From a virus, in the IMG/VR virus record IMGVR_UViG_3300046787_000219, positions 1 through 33,606 of that record: a DNA stretch of 33,606 bases; one strand, given 5' to 3'. A program made the translations under genes and the position numbers. This document shows positions 1 to 6,799 of the stretch, in pieces; position 1 is the stretch's first letter, and the number at the start of each line of letters is the position of its first letter. The notes below the pieces were generated by a model. That model saw nothing but the letters and a program-made list of their open reading frames with translations, made no database searches and was not told the DNA's origin.

Positions 1-17
1 GCCGTAATCAGTTTCAT
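1..17 (-). CDS. Start of a gene cut by the window edge
   Basis: An ATG overlaps the stop codon of the preceding gene in a TAATG arrangement, the same coupling used at several other junctions here. Five codons (M-K-L-I-T) can be read before the sequence ends. If the window were joined end to end, this frame would stop after 12 codons, so either the gene continues in unseen sequence or this is a chance ATG at the genome end. No function can be assigned. Confidence 0.35.
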
Positions 18-223
18 TAGAACCCCTCCACTTCAATGCCCTGCTCGGCTACGTAGTCGTAGTGCTCACTCACGGCAATCCTGTAGGCAATCGGGTCTAC
101 GCTTTTCAATACTTGGCTAGGGCTAAAGTTCAGCGTGCCAATCACAATTCGTTCATAGCACTCGTCTAGCATTTCAGCAAAATCTGCTTCAAGTTGCTCT
201 TGCGTCCATACGGTCTTGCTCAT
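17..223 (-). CDS. Hypothetical small acidic protein, 68 aa
   Basis: A short acidic ORF with many Glu/Asp residues, no Cys pairs and no membrane segment. I do not recognise a family. It follows the 226-831 gene by only a few bases on the same strand and probably shares its transcript, so it would be made early from the promoter near 874-905. Its stop overlaps an ATG that runs off the window edge. Confidence 0.6.
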   Translation of the reverse strand: MSKTVWTQEQLEADFAEMLDECYERIVIGTLNFSPSQVLKSVDPIAYRIAVSEHYDYVAEQGIEVEGF

Positions 224-225
224 GG

Positions 226-831
226 TTATGCCACCTCTGCTACTGCGTCAAGGTTCATGGCTTCAATTTGGGCGTTCAGTTCGGCTGCCTTGGCTGCTGA
301 GTGCCATAGGTTCATGCCCTGCAACTGTTCAAGGGTTACACGGCGTTTCACGTCTTTGCCGTTGTTTACACGGGTAAGGATTGCACCCTCAGTGCTCACC
401 GCTTCAACTGTCCAGCGTACCCACGAGGTCTGGTACGTAACTACTGCACCGACTGCACGGTCTGCTAGGCGTTCTGCTAGGCGTTCTGCGTCACGGGCTT
501 CACGCTCTGCACGCTGTATCGCTTCGTGGTGTGCGTAGATTGCACGGGTCTTTACTTCGTAGGCATCTTCAACACCAGTTTCAACTAGGTGTTGCAATTT
601 GTCGGCCAGTACACGGGCTTCGGCTACACGCTCAAGGGCTTCAACCAAAAACAATTCGTTTACGGCAATCTGCTCAATGGTTTTGCTCTCGCCCCACCGA
701 CTAATGAACTTGGTCGTGCTGCCGTAAGAAGTGTTGCAGGCACTCACGGCGTTGTTGTAGGCGTTTAGAGTTGTTTCGTATTCCTGCTCCTCAGCGGTGT
801 ACTCAGGGGCGGTGGTGGTTACTTCAGTCAT
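226..831 (-). CDS. Hypothetical protein with a long central helix, 201 aa
   Basis: Not recognised. Residues about 60-125 are rich in Ala, Glu and Arg with regular spacing (VAEARVLADKL, REARDAERLAERLADRAV), which suggests a long helix or coiled coil, followed by a short beta-like stretch (about 128-165). It is the first gene behind a well-marked promoter and hairpin leader (852-905), with a GGGAA Shine-Dalgarno just before the ATG. This indicates a strongly expressed early gene. The leader is nearly identical to the one in front of the plus-strand gene at 13334, so the two are probably co-regulated. Confidence 0.65.
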   Translation of the reverse strand: MTEVTTTAPEYTAEEQEYETTLNAYNNAVSACNTSYGSTTKFISRWGESKTIEQIAVNELFLVEALERVAEARVLADKLQHLVETGVEDAYEVKTRAIYAHHEAIQRAEREARDAERLAERLADRAVGAVVTYQTSWVRWTVEAVSTEGAILTRVNNGKDVKRRVTLEQLQGMNLWHSAAKAAELNAQIEAMNLDAVAEVA

Positions 832-851
832 TTTGTTTCCCTATTTTTTAG

Positions 852-869
852 GTAGCCGTTGTTGGCTAC
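852..869 (-). promoter_or_regulatory. 5'-leader hairpin, class I (GTAGCC-AACAAC-GGCTAC)
   Basis: A perfect 6-bp stem with a 6-nt loop begins 4 nt after the -10 box, so it should form the extreme 5' end of the mRNA. It is followed by an A-rich stretch and ATAGGGA, which serves as ribosome binding site. The same hairpin with the same spacing is present in plus orientation at 13295-13312. It may stabilise the mRNA or act as a binding site. Confidence 0.65.
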
Positions 870-873
870 AAAA

Positions 874-905
874 AAGATAATGACAGGTCAAATAACCGAA
901 TGCAA
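874..905 (-). promoter_or_regulatory. Early promoter, shared architecture copy 1
   Basis: On the minus strand: TTGCATTC, 18 nt, TATCTT. Three other sites (12138-12169, 13193-13224 and 13259-13290) have the same upstream block, the same 18-nt spacing and a matching -10. The bases before the -10 (CCTGTCAT) also match other copies. It would drive the 226-831 gene and 17-223. Confidence 0.65.
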
Positions 906-943
906 ATTAGATTGGCAAAGAATGTGCCATCGTTACCATTTCG

Positions 944-1408
944 TTATAAATCAAAAGAACCCTGCTCACGAGCCCGTTCAGTAAACAGGTCGGGTTCGTG
1001 GTCAGGGAGCAGCCAAGACCAATTTGAATAGTCAGGCTCATTTGAAGTGGGGAGTTCTTTTCCTGCAACGAGTTGGTCCCAGAGAATTATGAAGCGGCGA
1101 TAGTCACGGTTGCGTGGAGGTTGCCACCCTCGTGTTATGGCACGGCGATACTCATGCCATGCGTTGAGACCGCTGCCGAACCTCTTGTGAATTGCCATGT
1201 GGCAGTAGAAGCAAATACCGATGTACGTGAACGGCTCATGGTAGTCCTCGTTATGGGCTTGAATTGTTGCACCGTCTCCAGTGGTCAAGTGGCAGAGCGT
1301 GCACTCAGTCGGCCGAGTAATTTTGCCAGTTTTGAAGGCTCGGTAGACCTTGCCTCCTTGCTTGTCTCGAAAGGCTGCACTGAATCCGTTATAGGGGCGA
1401 CTTACCAT
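944..1408 (-). CDS. HNH-like zinc-binding nuclease candidate, 154 aa
   Basis: Contains CTLC (C36, C39), then A-H-N-E-D-Y-H-E-P around H52-H57, then ICFYCHMAIHKRF (C66, C69, H70, H74). This layout is common in small phage HNH/beta-beta-alpha-metal proteins and would bind zinc and cut or bind DNA. The C-terminal half (80-154) is unassigned and Trp/Arg-rich. No Shine-Dalgarno precedes the ATG. Instead a TATACT -10 ends 6 nt upstream, so the mRNA probably begins at the ATG itself. This is the third HNH-type gene in the window. Confidence 0.65.
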   Translation of the reverse strand: MVSRPYNGFSAAFRDKQGGKVYRAFKTGKITRPTECTLCHLTTGDGATIQAHNEDYHEPFTYIGICFYCHMAIHKRFGSGLNAWHEYRRAITRGWQPPRNRDYRRFIILWDQLVAGKELPTSNEPDYSNWSWLLPDHEPDLFTERAREQGSFDL

Positions 1409-1414
1409 GTAACG

Positions 1415-1420
1415 AGTATA
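1415..1420 (-). promoter_or_regulatory. -10 box for a leaderless transcript
   Basis: TATACT on the minus strand, separated by 6 nt (CGTTAC) from the ATG of the HNH-like gene. A start site 6-7 nt after the -10 would coincide with the A of the ATG. No purine-rich ribosome site is present. Leaderless mRNAs are common in actinobacteria. The -35 is not clear. Confidence 0.5.
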
Positions 1421-1424
1421 GCAG

Positions 1425-1793
1425 TTAGAGGGTCTTGCGAAGCACGGTTACTTTCCATTTCGTAATTCGTGTGACCTTGAAGCCGTTTCGTAGATACCAT
1501 GCAGGGTTACGGGCGAATACCTCAATCACCTTCGCACCGCCGCTCACGGCTTCTGCGACTAGATGACGTAGTAATGCGTCTCCATGACCTTGACCACGAA
1601 CCTCAGGGGCTGTGACCGTGCCCTTGATACGAACCGTGCCAGTCTTGCCGACCCAGACCAGTGCACCGCAACTGACGTCACTGCAATACCAGACTGCACT
1701 CTCAACGGGCTCGTACGGAAGGTGCTCCATACGGTAAAGGTATTTGAACCGCTCCATGGCGGTCTCATAACTAACCTTCTGAATCTGGCTCAT
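1425..1793 (-). CDS. GNAT-family N-acetyltransferase, 122 aa
   Basis: The acetyl-CoA pyrophosphate loop is visible as T-V-T-A-P-E-V-R-G-Q-G-H-G-D-A-L-L (about residues 59-75), followed by a strand VIEVFA and the typical late motif NPAWYLRNGFKVT. The length is that of a minimal GNAT domain. The substrate is unknown. The start lies inside the end of the preceding ParB-like gene (about 23-bp overlap), so it is translationally coupled to the ParB/PAPS-reductase-like cassette. Phage GNAT-fold enzymes can modify DNA bases (Mom of phage Mu is a known example), but nothing here proves that role. A role in modifying a host protein or small molecule is equally open. Confidence 0.75.
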   Translation of the reverse strand: MSQIQKVSYETAMERFKYLYRMEHLPYEPVESAVWYCSDVSCGALVWVGKTGTVRIKGTVTAPEVRGQGHGDALLRHLVAEAVSGGAKVIEVFARNPAWYLRNGFKVTRITKWKVTVLRKTL

Positions 1794-2319
1794 TGTCGCC
1801 GCCGTCTAACTTTGTTTCGGCTGGATACCATGCGTTTGAGTATGCCCAGTCTTTGATTTTCTTGGCAGTGAATACGCTGTCTTGGAGCAGTAGGTCTACC
1901 TCGTTCAAGTGTGCACCGATTTCGGCTGCAATCTGTTCACGAGACCACCCGTACTCGTCTACGAGACTAAAGACCAACTTGTGCATTTCAACTGCAACGT
2001 GAGTTCCCTTGGCTCGGTTGATACGAACTGTAATCGCCATGGCGACATCGTCCTCAACTGGTAGAACTGCAACTGGAAGTCGGCCGCCGTAACGCTCAAC
2101 GACCGCTTTACTGTCCTGCGATAGACGCCAACGGTGGAAGCCGTCAATGACCATGCCGTTCTTGTTCACCAAGATTGGCTGTATCCAACCCGTGCTCAAG
2201 AGACTGTGCTCAAGCAACTTCAGTTCGGGCTTGTGCACACGGTTAGGATTCCAGTGATTGGCGTGCAGAGTTGAGGCTTCTAGCCACTCAATTTTGGAGA
2301 TTGGGTCGTTTTCAAACAT
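1771..2319 (-). CDS. ParB-like protein, IbrB type, 182 aa
   Basis: The N-terminal ParB/sulfiredoxin-fold domain shows N-H-W-N-P-N (21-26), Q-P-I-L-V (47-51) and the signature V-I-D-G-F-H-R-W (57-64), where D59 and R63 match the nucleotide-binding loop. It is followed by INRAKGTH (100-107) and a helical segment (GWSREQIAAEIG) ending in an acidic tail. This form is the usual partner of IbrA-like PAPS-reductase-family proteins. Only two bases separate it from that gene upstream. ParB-fold proteins can be CTPases, nucleases or kinases; which applies here is unknown. It is not a partition protein in the chromosomal sense, because no ParA or parS site is evident. Confidence 0.75.
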   Translation of the reverse strand: MFENDPISKIEWLEASTLHANHWNPNRVHKPELKLLEHSLLSTGWIQPILVNKNGMVIDGFHRWRLSQDSKAVVERYGGRLPVAVLPVEDDVAMAITVRINRAKGTHVAVEMHKLVFSLVDEYGWSREQIAAEIGAHLNEVDLLLQDSVFTAKKIKDWAYSNAWYPAETKLDGGDNEPDSEG

Positions 2320-2321
2320 GT

Positions 2322-3377
2322 CTACTTCTTTCGGGTTTGAGGTTGAATTACTCGTTTGTACTGTCCTGCCATCATTGCCTTCAAGACATAGTCGGCTGGG
2401 TACGAATCAGGTGAAGCAATTGCTCGTGCTTCAATTGAGCGTAGTTCGGCGAGTGCTTTGTCTCGCTGGTTCACGTTGTCCAAGTTGTCCATAATCCAGT
2501 CATACACGCCTGCATAAGACTGCCCGTACTTCTCAACGAGGCTAGAGCGGTCGTATTCGCCCCAATAGCGTGCCTGCACTGCAGTCTCAGGGAATACGGT
2601 CATCAACTGCTCATAGAGCGTAGGGTCAAGTCCTGCGAGTTTGTTCAACTTCTTGGCTGCCTCAGCGTGCAGTGGAGTTGCAACACGAAGTTCGCTGCCG
2701 TTCCAGATTTGCTGGTCGTAAATTGGGCAGTAAGTAATTTCCTTTTCAAAGAAGTAACGGAAAATGTCGTTCTCCTCCCAGTCGTAAATTGGCTTCACGA
2801 GCATAGCCTTTCGGCTACCAGAGGCGTTGATGTAATTCTCGTTCAGTTTGTTCACGCTGGCACGGTAACGAATTAGGCTCTCGCTGGCACGGATACCGTT
2901 CACTAGAGCCACTTTACCTTTGTACCAAGACGCCATGAGGTCGTCAGTGGTGTACTGGTCCCAAACTTTGTCGGCCGCAAAACCGAGTTCCTCGTTGTTC
3001 AGCCCGTACTCAGGCTTCGGGCGAACCCACTCACGTGAGTTGTCCCACTGAACGTACTCATGCGACTGCCCCAGAATAAACTTTGTTGAGGCGAGTGGCA
3101 CGGTCAAATATTTCATGTCTACCCACGGCAAGTGGTAATAGTGGTCTACGAAGTCAATTACAACCTGCGGAATCAACTCCTCGTCACGGAATACTACGTC
3201 CACTTTCTCAATGCCACGCTCTTGAGCAACCTCATGCACTAGGTGCAATACGGCGAGGCTGTCTTTGCCACCAGAGAACGCAACTACGACACGGTCAAAG
3301 ATGTCGTACGTGTGATGAATACGCTTCTTGGCTTCCTCATAGACGTTAGTCTCAATGTATTTCTTGTACCTAGCCAT
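2322..3377 (-). CDS. PAPS-reductase-like ATP pyrophosphatase (IbrA type), 351 aa
   Basis: Adenine-nucleotide alpha-hydrolase fold: VVVAFSGGKDSLAVLHL with the PP-loop S35-G-G-K-D-S40, then NGIRASESLIRYR (160-172) and KPIYDWEENDIFRYF (195-209), all standard for the PAPS reductase/IbrA family. The catalytic ECG-H cysteine motif of true PAPS reductases is absent: the only Cys is C217 and the C-terminus (to 351) has none. It is therefore more likely an AMP-forming thiolation- or ligation-type enzyme, or a regulator, than a sulfate reductase. The start overlaps the NrdH gene (GGAG five bases before the ATG), placing a redox partner directly beside it. Its substrate is unknown. Confidence 0.8.
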   Translation of the reverse strand: MARYKKYIETNVYEEAKKRIHHTYDIFDRVVVAFSGGKDSLAVLHLVHEVAQERGIEKVDVVFRDEELIPQVVIDFVDHYYHLPWVDMKYLTVPLASTKFILGQSHEYVQWDNSREWVRPKPEYGLNNEELGFAADKVWDQYTTDDLMASWYKGKVALVNGIRASESLIRYRASVNKLNENYINASGSRKAMLVKPIYDWEENDIFRYFFEKEITYCPIYDQQIWNGSELRVATPLHAEAAKKLNKLAGLDPTLYEQLMTVFPETAVQARYWGEYDRSSLVEKYGQSYAGVYDWIMDNLDNVNQRDKALAELRSIEARAIASPDSYPADYVLKAMMAGQYKRVIQPQTRKK

Positions 3378-3630
3378 GTCGCTCCAGTGATTTGATGTGA
3401 TTGGCTAGGCTCTTGATTTTTTCAAGGCGAAACCCAGACCAGATTTTGACGTCAGTAGTCACTATCGGTGCAGCCGTGTAACCCAGTGCTTTGAACTCAG
3501 CGAGTTTCTCAGGGTTCTCGTTGAGGTCTACTTTCGTGTACTCAATGCCTAACTTGTCGAACTGCCGAGCGGTGCTCATGCACTGAACACAATTCGGCGT
3601 CGTGTAAATGACTACTGGAATCTTTGCCAT
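3370..3630 (-). CDS. nrdH: NrdH-like redoxin (glutaredoxin fold), 86 aa
   Basis: Thioredoxin/glutaredoxin fold with the redox motif C-V-Q-C (C15, C18), which is typical of NrdH, a cis-Pro segment (A-A-P-I-V) and the NrdH-type WSGFR-x-x-x-I near 64-72. NrdH normally donates electrons to class Ib ribonucleotide reductase, but no reductase gene is in the window. It sits between the ParB-like gene upstream (TAATG overlap) and the PAPS-reductase-like gene downstream, so it may instead serve that enzyme or the host reductase. Length is normal for the family. Confidence 0.85.
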   Translation of the reverse strand: MAKIPVVIYTTPNCVQCMSTARQFDKLGIEYTKVDLNENPEKLAEFKALGYTAAPIVTTDVKIWSGFRLEKIKSLANHIKSLERHG

Positions 3631-4223
3631 TACTTGTCCTCAATTACTTCCATGTCTTGAATCATGGCAACAATTCGTTCAGCGTTAGTTTCAGCCTCAG
3701 GGTGAAGTAGGCGTGCAACCTTCAAAAACTCAAACCAGACCTTCTGCTGGTCATAGTCATCGAACACAATTTCGAATGCGATAATCGGGTTGCCTAGTCC
3801 ACGGCTCTCAACTGCATCGCCTCCCTCGGTTGAGGTGCTTTCTTGCGATACGTTCCATGCGTCAAAACCCAGAGCGTTCATGTCGAAGTCGTCTAGTTCC
3901 TCAAGGTGGCTAAGAAGTTCACGGGCGTCCCACTGAGCAAGTTCTGCAGTGCGATTGTCGGCCAGTGCGAACGCTGCAACCTTCTTGGCGTCCCAGTCAG
4001 TGGGAACGGTTACGGCGTCAATTTTGTTCCAACCGAGTTCAGTTGCTGCCTGCAGTGTGCCGTTACCTGCAACGACTGTACCGTCTGCAGTAATCACAAT
4101 TGGCTTCTGCTGCCCGAACAGCCTCAGGCTCTCCTTGAGGGCTTCAATGTTCTGGGTCGGGTGTTTGCGTGCGTTACGAGGGTCAAAAGACAGGTCGGTA
4201 ACTTCAAATGATTCAATCTTCAA
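3630..4223 (-). CDS. ParB-like nuclease-domain protein, 197 aa
   Basis: ParB N-terminal domain: D-P-R-N-A-R-K-H-P (14-22), a helix with NIEALKESLRLFGQQKPIVI, then V-V-A-G-N-G-T-L-Q-A-A (50-60) and ADNRTAELAQWD (89-99). The signature box has GNGT instead of the GHHR of classical ParB, a variant common in phage proteins of this type. I chose the TTG at 4223 because GGAG lies seven bases upstream and it overlaps the end of the RusA gene; the frame remains open further upstream but with no ribosome site. The C-terminal half (about 115-197) is acidic and unassigned. It is the first gene of the cassette with NrdH, IbrA-like and IbrB-like proteins. Confidence 0.75.
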   Translation of the reverse strand: MKIESFEVTDLSFDPRNARKHPTQNIEALKESLRLFGQQKPIVITADGTVVAGNGTLQAATELGWNKIDAVTVPTDWDAKKVAAFALADNRTAELAQWDARELLSHLEELDDFDMNALGFDAWNVSQESTSTEGGDAVESRGLGNPIIAFEIVFDDYDQQKVWFEFLKVARLLHPEAETNAERIVAMIQDMEVIEDK

Positions 4224-4716
4224 TGGGTTCTCCACAATTCTTGCAAGTAGGGGCTGGGAATAATTCGTCAATGACGGCGATACTTCGCAACGTCTCCAAC
4301 TGTGTCTCACTGAGCAGGTCTACGGTTACTTTGACGCCTGCCTGCTCTGGAGCGGCTGCATAGACTTTTCGTACGTTCCAATGAACTATGAGGCTGTCGT
4401 CCTCAATGACTTTTGAATCTACGCTCAATGCGTCACCGAGTGCTCGGCAGAGTTTGTCTAAATCTGGAGGCACGGTCGGCAACGGTCTTTTCACGCTCTT
4501 AGGGCGTGGCATGTAAAACGTGGCATGGACAACAACTGGCTCTGTGAATTGCCTGTCGTCACCCGATGCCACGTTCTCCTCAAACACGGCGTTCTTGATT
4601 GCGTTACGCCATGGCTTGACGTCAGACGCTTCAATGAATCTGCCGTTTCCAACGTAACGCTTTGACCCCTGCGGTCTAGGAGTTCCGTACGCTCGGAATG
4701 AGAGTGTTTGCCTCAT
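4213..4716 (-). CDS. rusA: RusA-like Holliday junction resolvase, 167 aa
   Basis: Shows the RusA pattern: an N-terminal strand with TPRPQGSKR, a middle segment KSVKRPLPTVPPDLDKLCRALGDAL with the catalytic-site P-D-x-D-K, then V-I-E-D-D-S-L-I, matching the family's metal-binding acidic residues. It resolves branched recombination and replication intermediates. The ATG at 4716 overlaps the stop of the small membrane-protein gene (TAATG). A longer upstream extension of the frame would run antisense to known signals and through that gene, so it was not used. It extends about 10 bases past the start chosen for the next gene. Confidence 0.88.
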   Translation of the reverse strand: MRQTLSFRAYGTPRPQGSKRYVGNGRFIEASDVKPWRNAIKNAVFEENVASGDDRQFTEPVVVHATFYMPRPKSVKRPLPTVPPDLDKLCRALGDALSVDSKVIEDDSLIVHWNVRKVYAAAPEQAGVKVTVDLLSETQLETLRSIAVIDELFPAPTCKNCGEPIED

Positions 4717-4868
4717 TATGACTTGGAGTTTATCCAACCCGTAATCGCTCCTGCGATAGCGAGCCACGTTCCTGCAATGAAGCCCATGACCTTCAGCCAG
4801 ACGGTGTCTGCCTCGGCCGCTAGTGCGAACGTGAGTAATGAATAGGCGAATGCATAGGCTGCAGCCAT
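4716..4868 (-). CDS. Small membrane protein, 50 aa
   Basis: A 50-codon ORF in the exact gap between SSB and RusA, joined to both by TAATG overlaps (SSB stop/ATG at 4868, stop/RusA ATG at 4716). It has two hydrophobic stretches, AYAFAYSLLTFALAA (about 4-18) and MGFIAGTWLAIAGAITGWI (about 28-46), separated by an acidic turn containing EADTVWLK. Perfect fit at both ends is strong evidence that it is translated. Function unknown; its length and position differ from a lysis gene. Confidence 0.75.
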   Translation of the reverse strand: MAAAYAFAYSLLTFALAAEADTVWLKVMGFIAGTWLAIAGAITGWINSKS

Positions 4869-5245
4869 TAGAACGGAGTTTCCTCGTCCAAGACTGGTAC
4901 TGCACCCATAGAACTTAGGGCACGGTCAATTCCAGTTCCTGCAGGGTGATTGTTTCGTTCAACCTTTGAGACTTCAACTGCACGAACCTTCAGTGCGATA
5001 CCAGTGCTGCCGTCACGCTTTTCGTAGGTTGAAACCTTCAGGCTTCCGTGAACTAAAAGCAAGTCGCCTTCTGCGAAGCCAGTTGCGTCATCAACGGTTA
5101 CGTCAATGTAATCCTTGCCAACGGTTTCCCACTGACCTGTGCTCGTGTTCTTGGCACGCTGTGAGTGTGCCATGCGGAGAACTGTTCCCCAGTCCATGAC
5201 CTTGACCTCGTTCAAGAAGCCTTCAAATTGTAGATTTAGAGCCAT
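4868..5245 (-). CDS. ssb: Single-stranded DNA-binding protein, 125 aa
   Basis: OB-fold-like protein with beta segments LQFEGFLNEVKVM, KDYIDVTVDD, EGDLLLVHGSLKVSTYEKRDG and IALKVRAVEV, and a C-terminal tip D-E-E-T-P-F that matches the acidic protein-interaction tail of bacterial SSBs. The start at 5245 was chosen because AAAGGAAAC lies just before this ATG; an upstream in-frame ATG at 5296 lacks a site. It coats single strands during replication and recombination and sits between the replication protein and RusA. Confidence 0.8.
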   Translation of the reverse strand: MALNLQFEGFLNEVKVMDWGTVLRMAHSQRAKNTSTGQWETVGKDYIDVTVDDATGFAEGDLLLVHGSLKVSTYEKRDGSTGIALKVRAVEVSKVERNNHPAGTGIDRALSSMGAVPVLDEETPF

Positions 5246-5355
5246 CTTTGTTTCCTTTGTTTGTAGGGTCTCACTCATAGCGGTGAGCACTTGCATAACT
5301 AGACTAACCTCTGCAGCCCCGTGAAGCCGTCATAATCGTCTGGCGTGTCTCTGGG

Positions 5356-6297
5356 TTACTTTCGTGGTCGTTTGTTGTCTATGTCCCAACATAGGTCGCA
5401 ATTCGCCATGCAGACGCCGTGCGTGCAGTCAAGTTTCGGTATGCCCTTAGCAACGTCCCAACATGTTCGGCACGTGTACAAGATACGGTCGTGGTCACAC
5501 CGTGGCACTGGGTTCTCCTCAAGGTCACGGCGTATCCGCTCACGCTCAATTTCGTCAAGCCTCTGCTGTTCAATTTGTTTTGCACGCTCTCTCTCTCGGC
5601 GTGCAGCAAACTCAGCGTCTTGTTGAGCCTTCAGTTCCTCTTTGGATAACACCCGTACTGGATACGGTTCACTGTCCCACCCACCTGCGTTCAGCCACGA
5701 TGCAGGGTACGGAATAAATTGCTTAGGAGGCAAGTTCGGGTCGGCCGCTAGTCGCTCAACACCGTCAAGCATTTCCTGCCTGTACTTGCCGAACAATTTT
5801 TCGAATACCTTTCGGGCTGCCAGTTTCTCAACCTTGCGTGGATAGTAATTCCAAAACTTCTCAAACTCCTCCTCAAGCAACGCTTGGGGGTAAGTATTCT
5901 CTAAAGTTTTATTCTCTTGTTTTGTTTTATTCTTAATGTCCGTGTGCTGCTCCACGTGGTGCTGTTCCACTGTGGAATTGCCAACGGTGGTTGAGGTAGG
6001 GTCTTGGACGTACCACGCTTTCGCACCGTACTGACCGTTCGGCAACTTAGTTCGCTCAACCAATAGCCAACCGATACCCTCAAGGTTCGTAATTGCACCG
6101 TTGATTGCGAACCGCCCCAGACCTGTCTCACGCTCAATCTGACCGTACGTCAATTCGTAGCCGTGCTGGTGGCTCATCAAATACGCCAACAACCGAAATG
6201 CGTTCGCTGTAATTCGGGGGTCACGTATCGCAACTCTCGGTATCTGGGCAAACGGTTGATTGTCTAACCTGTAGACCTTTTGAATTCCTGCTTCCAT
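5356..6297 (-). CDS. Winged-helix replication protein with two C-terminal Cys-rich repeats, 313 aa
   Basis: Residues about 15-100 form a winged-helix domain (AFRLLAYLMSHQHGYELTYGQIERETGLGRFAINGAITNLEGIGWL is helix-turn-helix-like). The segment around EEFEKFWNYYPRKVEKLAARKVFEKL to YPASWLNAGGW is the usual phage replication-protein (DnaD/replisome-organiser-like) middle region. A charged helix follows, and the last 47 residues carry two copies of a C-x-H ... C-x2-C-W-D unit (C267, H269, C276, C279; C291, H293, C300, C303), likely zinc-binding. The start at 6297 has GAAAGGTG seven bases upstream. It probably opens the origin or loads the host helicase; no helicase or polymerase is encoded here, so the phage would rely on host replication. 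Confidence 0.7.
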   Translation of the reverse strand: MEAGIQKVYRLDNQPFAQIPRVAIRDPRITANAFRLLAYLMSHQHGYELTYGQIERETGLGRFAINGAITNLEGIGWLLVERTKLPNGQYGAKAWYVQDPTSTTVGNSTVEQHHVEQHTDIKNKTKQENKTLENTYPQALLEEEFEKFWNYYPRKVEKLAARKVFEKLFGKYRQEMLDGVERLAADPNLPPKQFIPYPASWLNAGGWDSEPYPVRVLSKEELKAQQDAEFAARRERERAKQIEQQRLDEIERERIRRDLEENPVPRCDHDRILYTCRTCWDVAKGIPKLDCTHGVCMANCDLCWDIDNKRPRK

Positions 6298-6311
6298 AAA
6301 TTGCACCTTTC

Positions 6312-6635
6312 TCAACGTGCAACTTTACGGGAAAAATCGTCCTCCAAAAAGTACGCCACGCCAGACACCATGTCTCGGACGGGGACTGTTTTTGGGTCGT
6401 CCCATGAGTTCAACTTCCACCCATGGCGACGAGCGAGGTCGGCCGCAACCTCGTCCGATTCGATAAGTCCATTCATGTACGAACACAAAATCACGATGTT
6501 GCTCGGCACGTCACGAAGTTTGCTTCCACCCATGCCACGATTGGCTCGGTGGTTCGGAGACAACGCCTCAGTCTCTCCACAATGGAGGCAGTAATTGTCT
6601 CGGTCAAGATACTTCTGGAACTGTTTTTGGTTCAT
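6312..6635 (-). CDS. HNH endonuclease, 107 aa
   Basis: C16-L-H-C19 zinc pair, S-P-N-H-R (26-30) carrying the first His, then NIVILCSYMNGLIES and the helix ending RRHGWKL, a form found in many phage HNH proteins. It lies between the Cys-rich 67-aa protein and the replication protein, with a 15-bp spacing to the latter. It may be a nicking enzyme in replication or recombination, or simply a homing-type gene. Confidence 0.7.
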   Translation of the reverse strand: MNQKQFQKYLDRDNYCLHCGETEALSPNHRANRGMGGSKLRDVPSNIVILCSYMNGLIESDEVAADLARRHGWKLNSWDDPKTVPVRDMVSGVAYFLEDDFSRKVAR

Positions 6636-6799
6636 GAGTTACCTAATTTTCATGGACGTGAAGTCCAGTACTGAAGCCGAAGTGGTCAAAAGGGTGTGGC
6701 ATAGCCGCTAATACACGGGAGGGGGGTAGAAGCCTCTACGGGGCTTGTGAGGCTAATCGAACGGTTTGCAGTTTTGCCCCAAAATAGCCCTCAAAGACC

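Noticed and set aside
194-538. Plus-strand ORF of 114 codons opposite the 226-831 gene
   Set aside because: Antisense reading with Arg/Ser-rich low-complexity composition; the minus-strand gene has promoter, leader and ribosome site.
1771-4223. ParB-like proteins as a plasmid-style partition system
   Set aside because: No ParA gene and no parS-like site; both genes are linked to the PAPS-reductase-like gene, which points to another role.
4717-4905. 63-residue upstream extension of the RusA frame
   Set aside because: The RusA fold begins at the ATG at 4716, which is coupled to the preceding small gene; the extension is out of frame with real genes and Arg-rich.
6636-6799. Possible 19-codon ORF before the HNH gene
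   Set aside because: Too short, no Shine-Dalgarno, and no overlap coupling to either neighbour.
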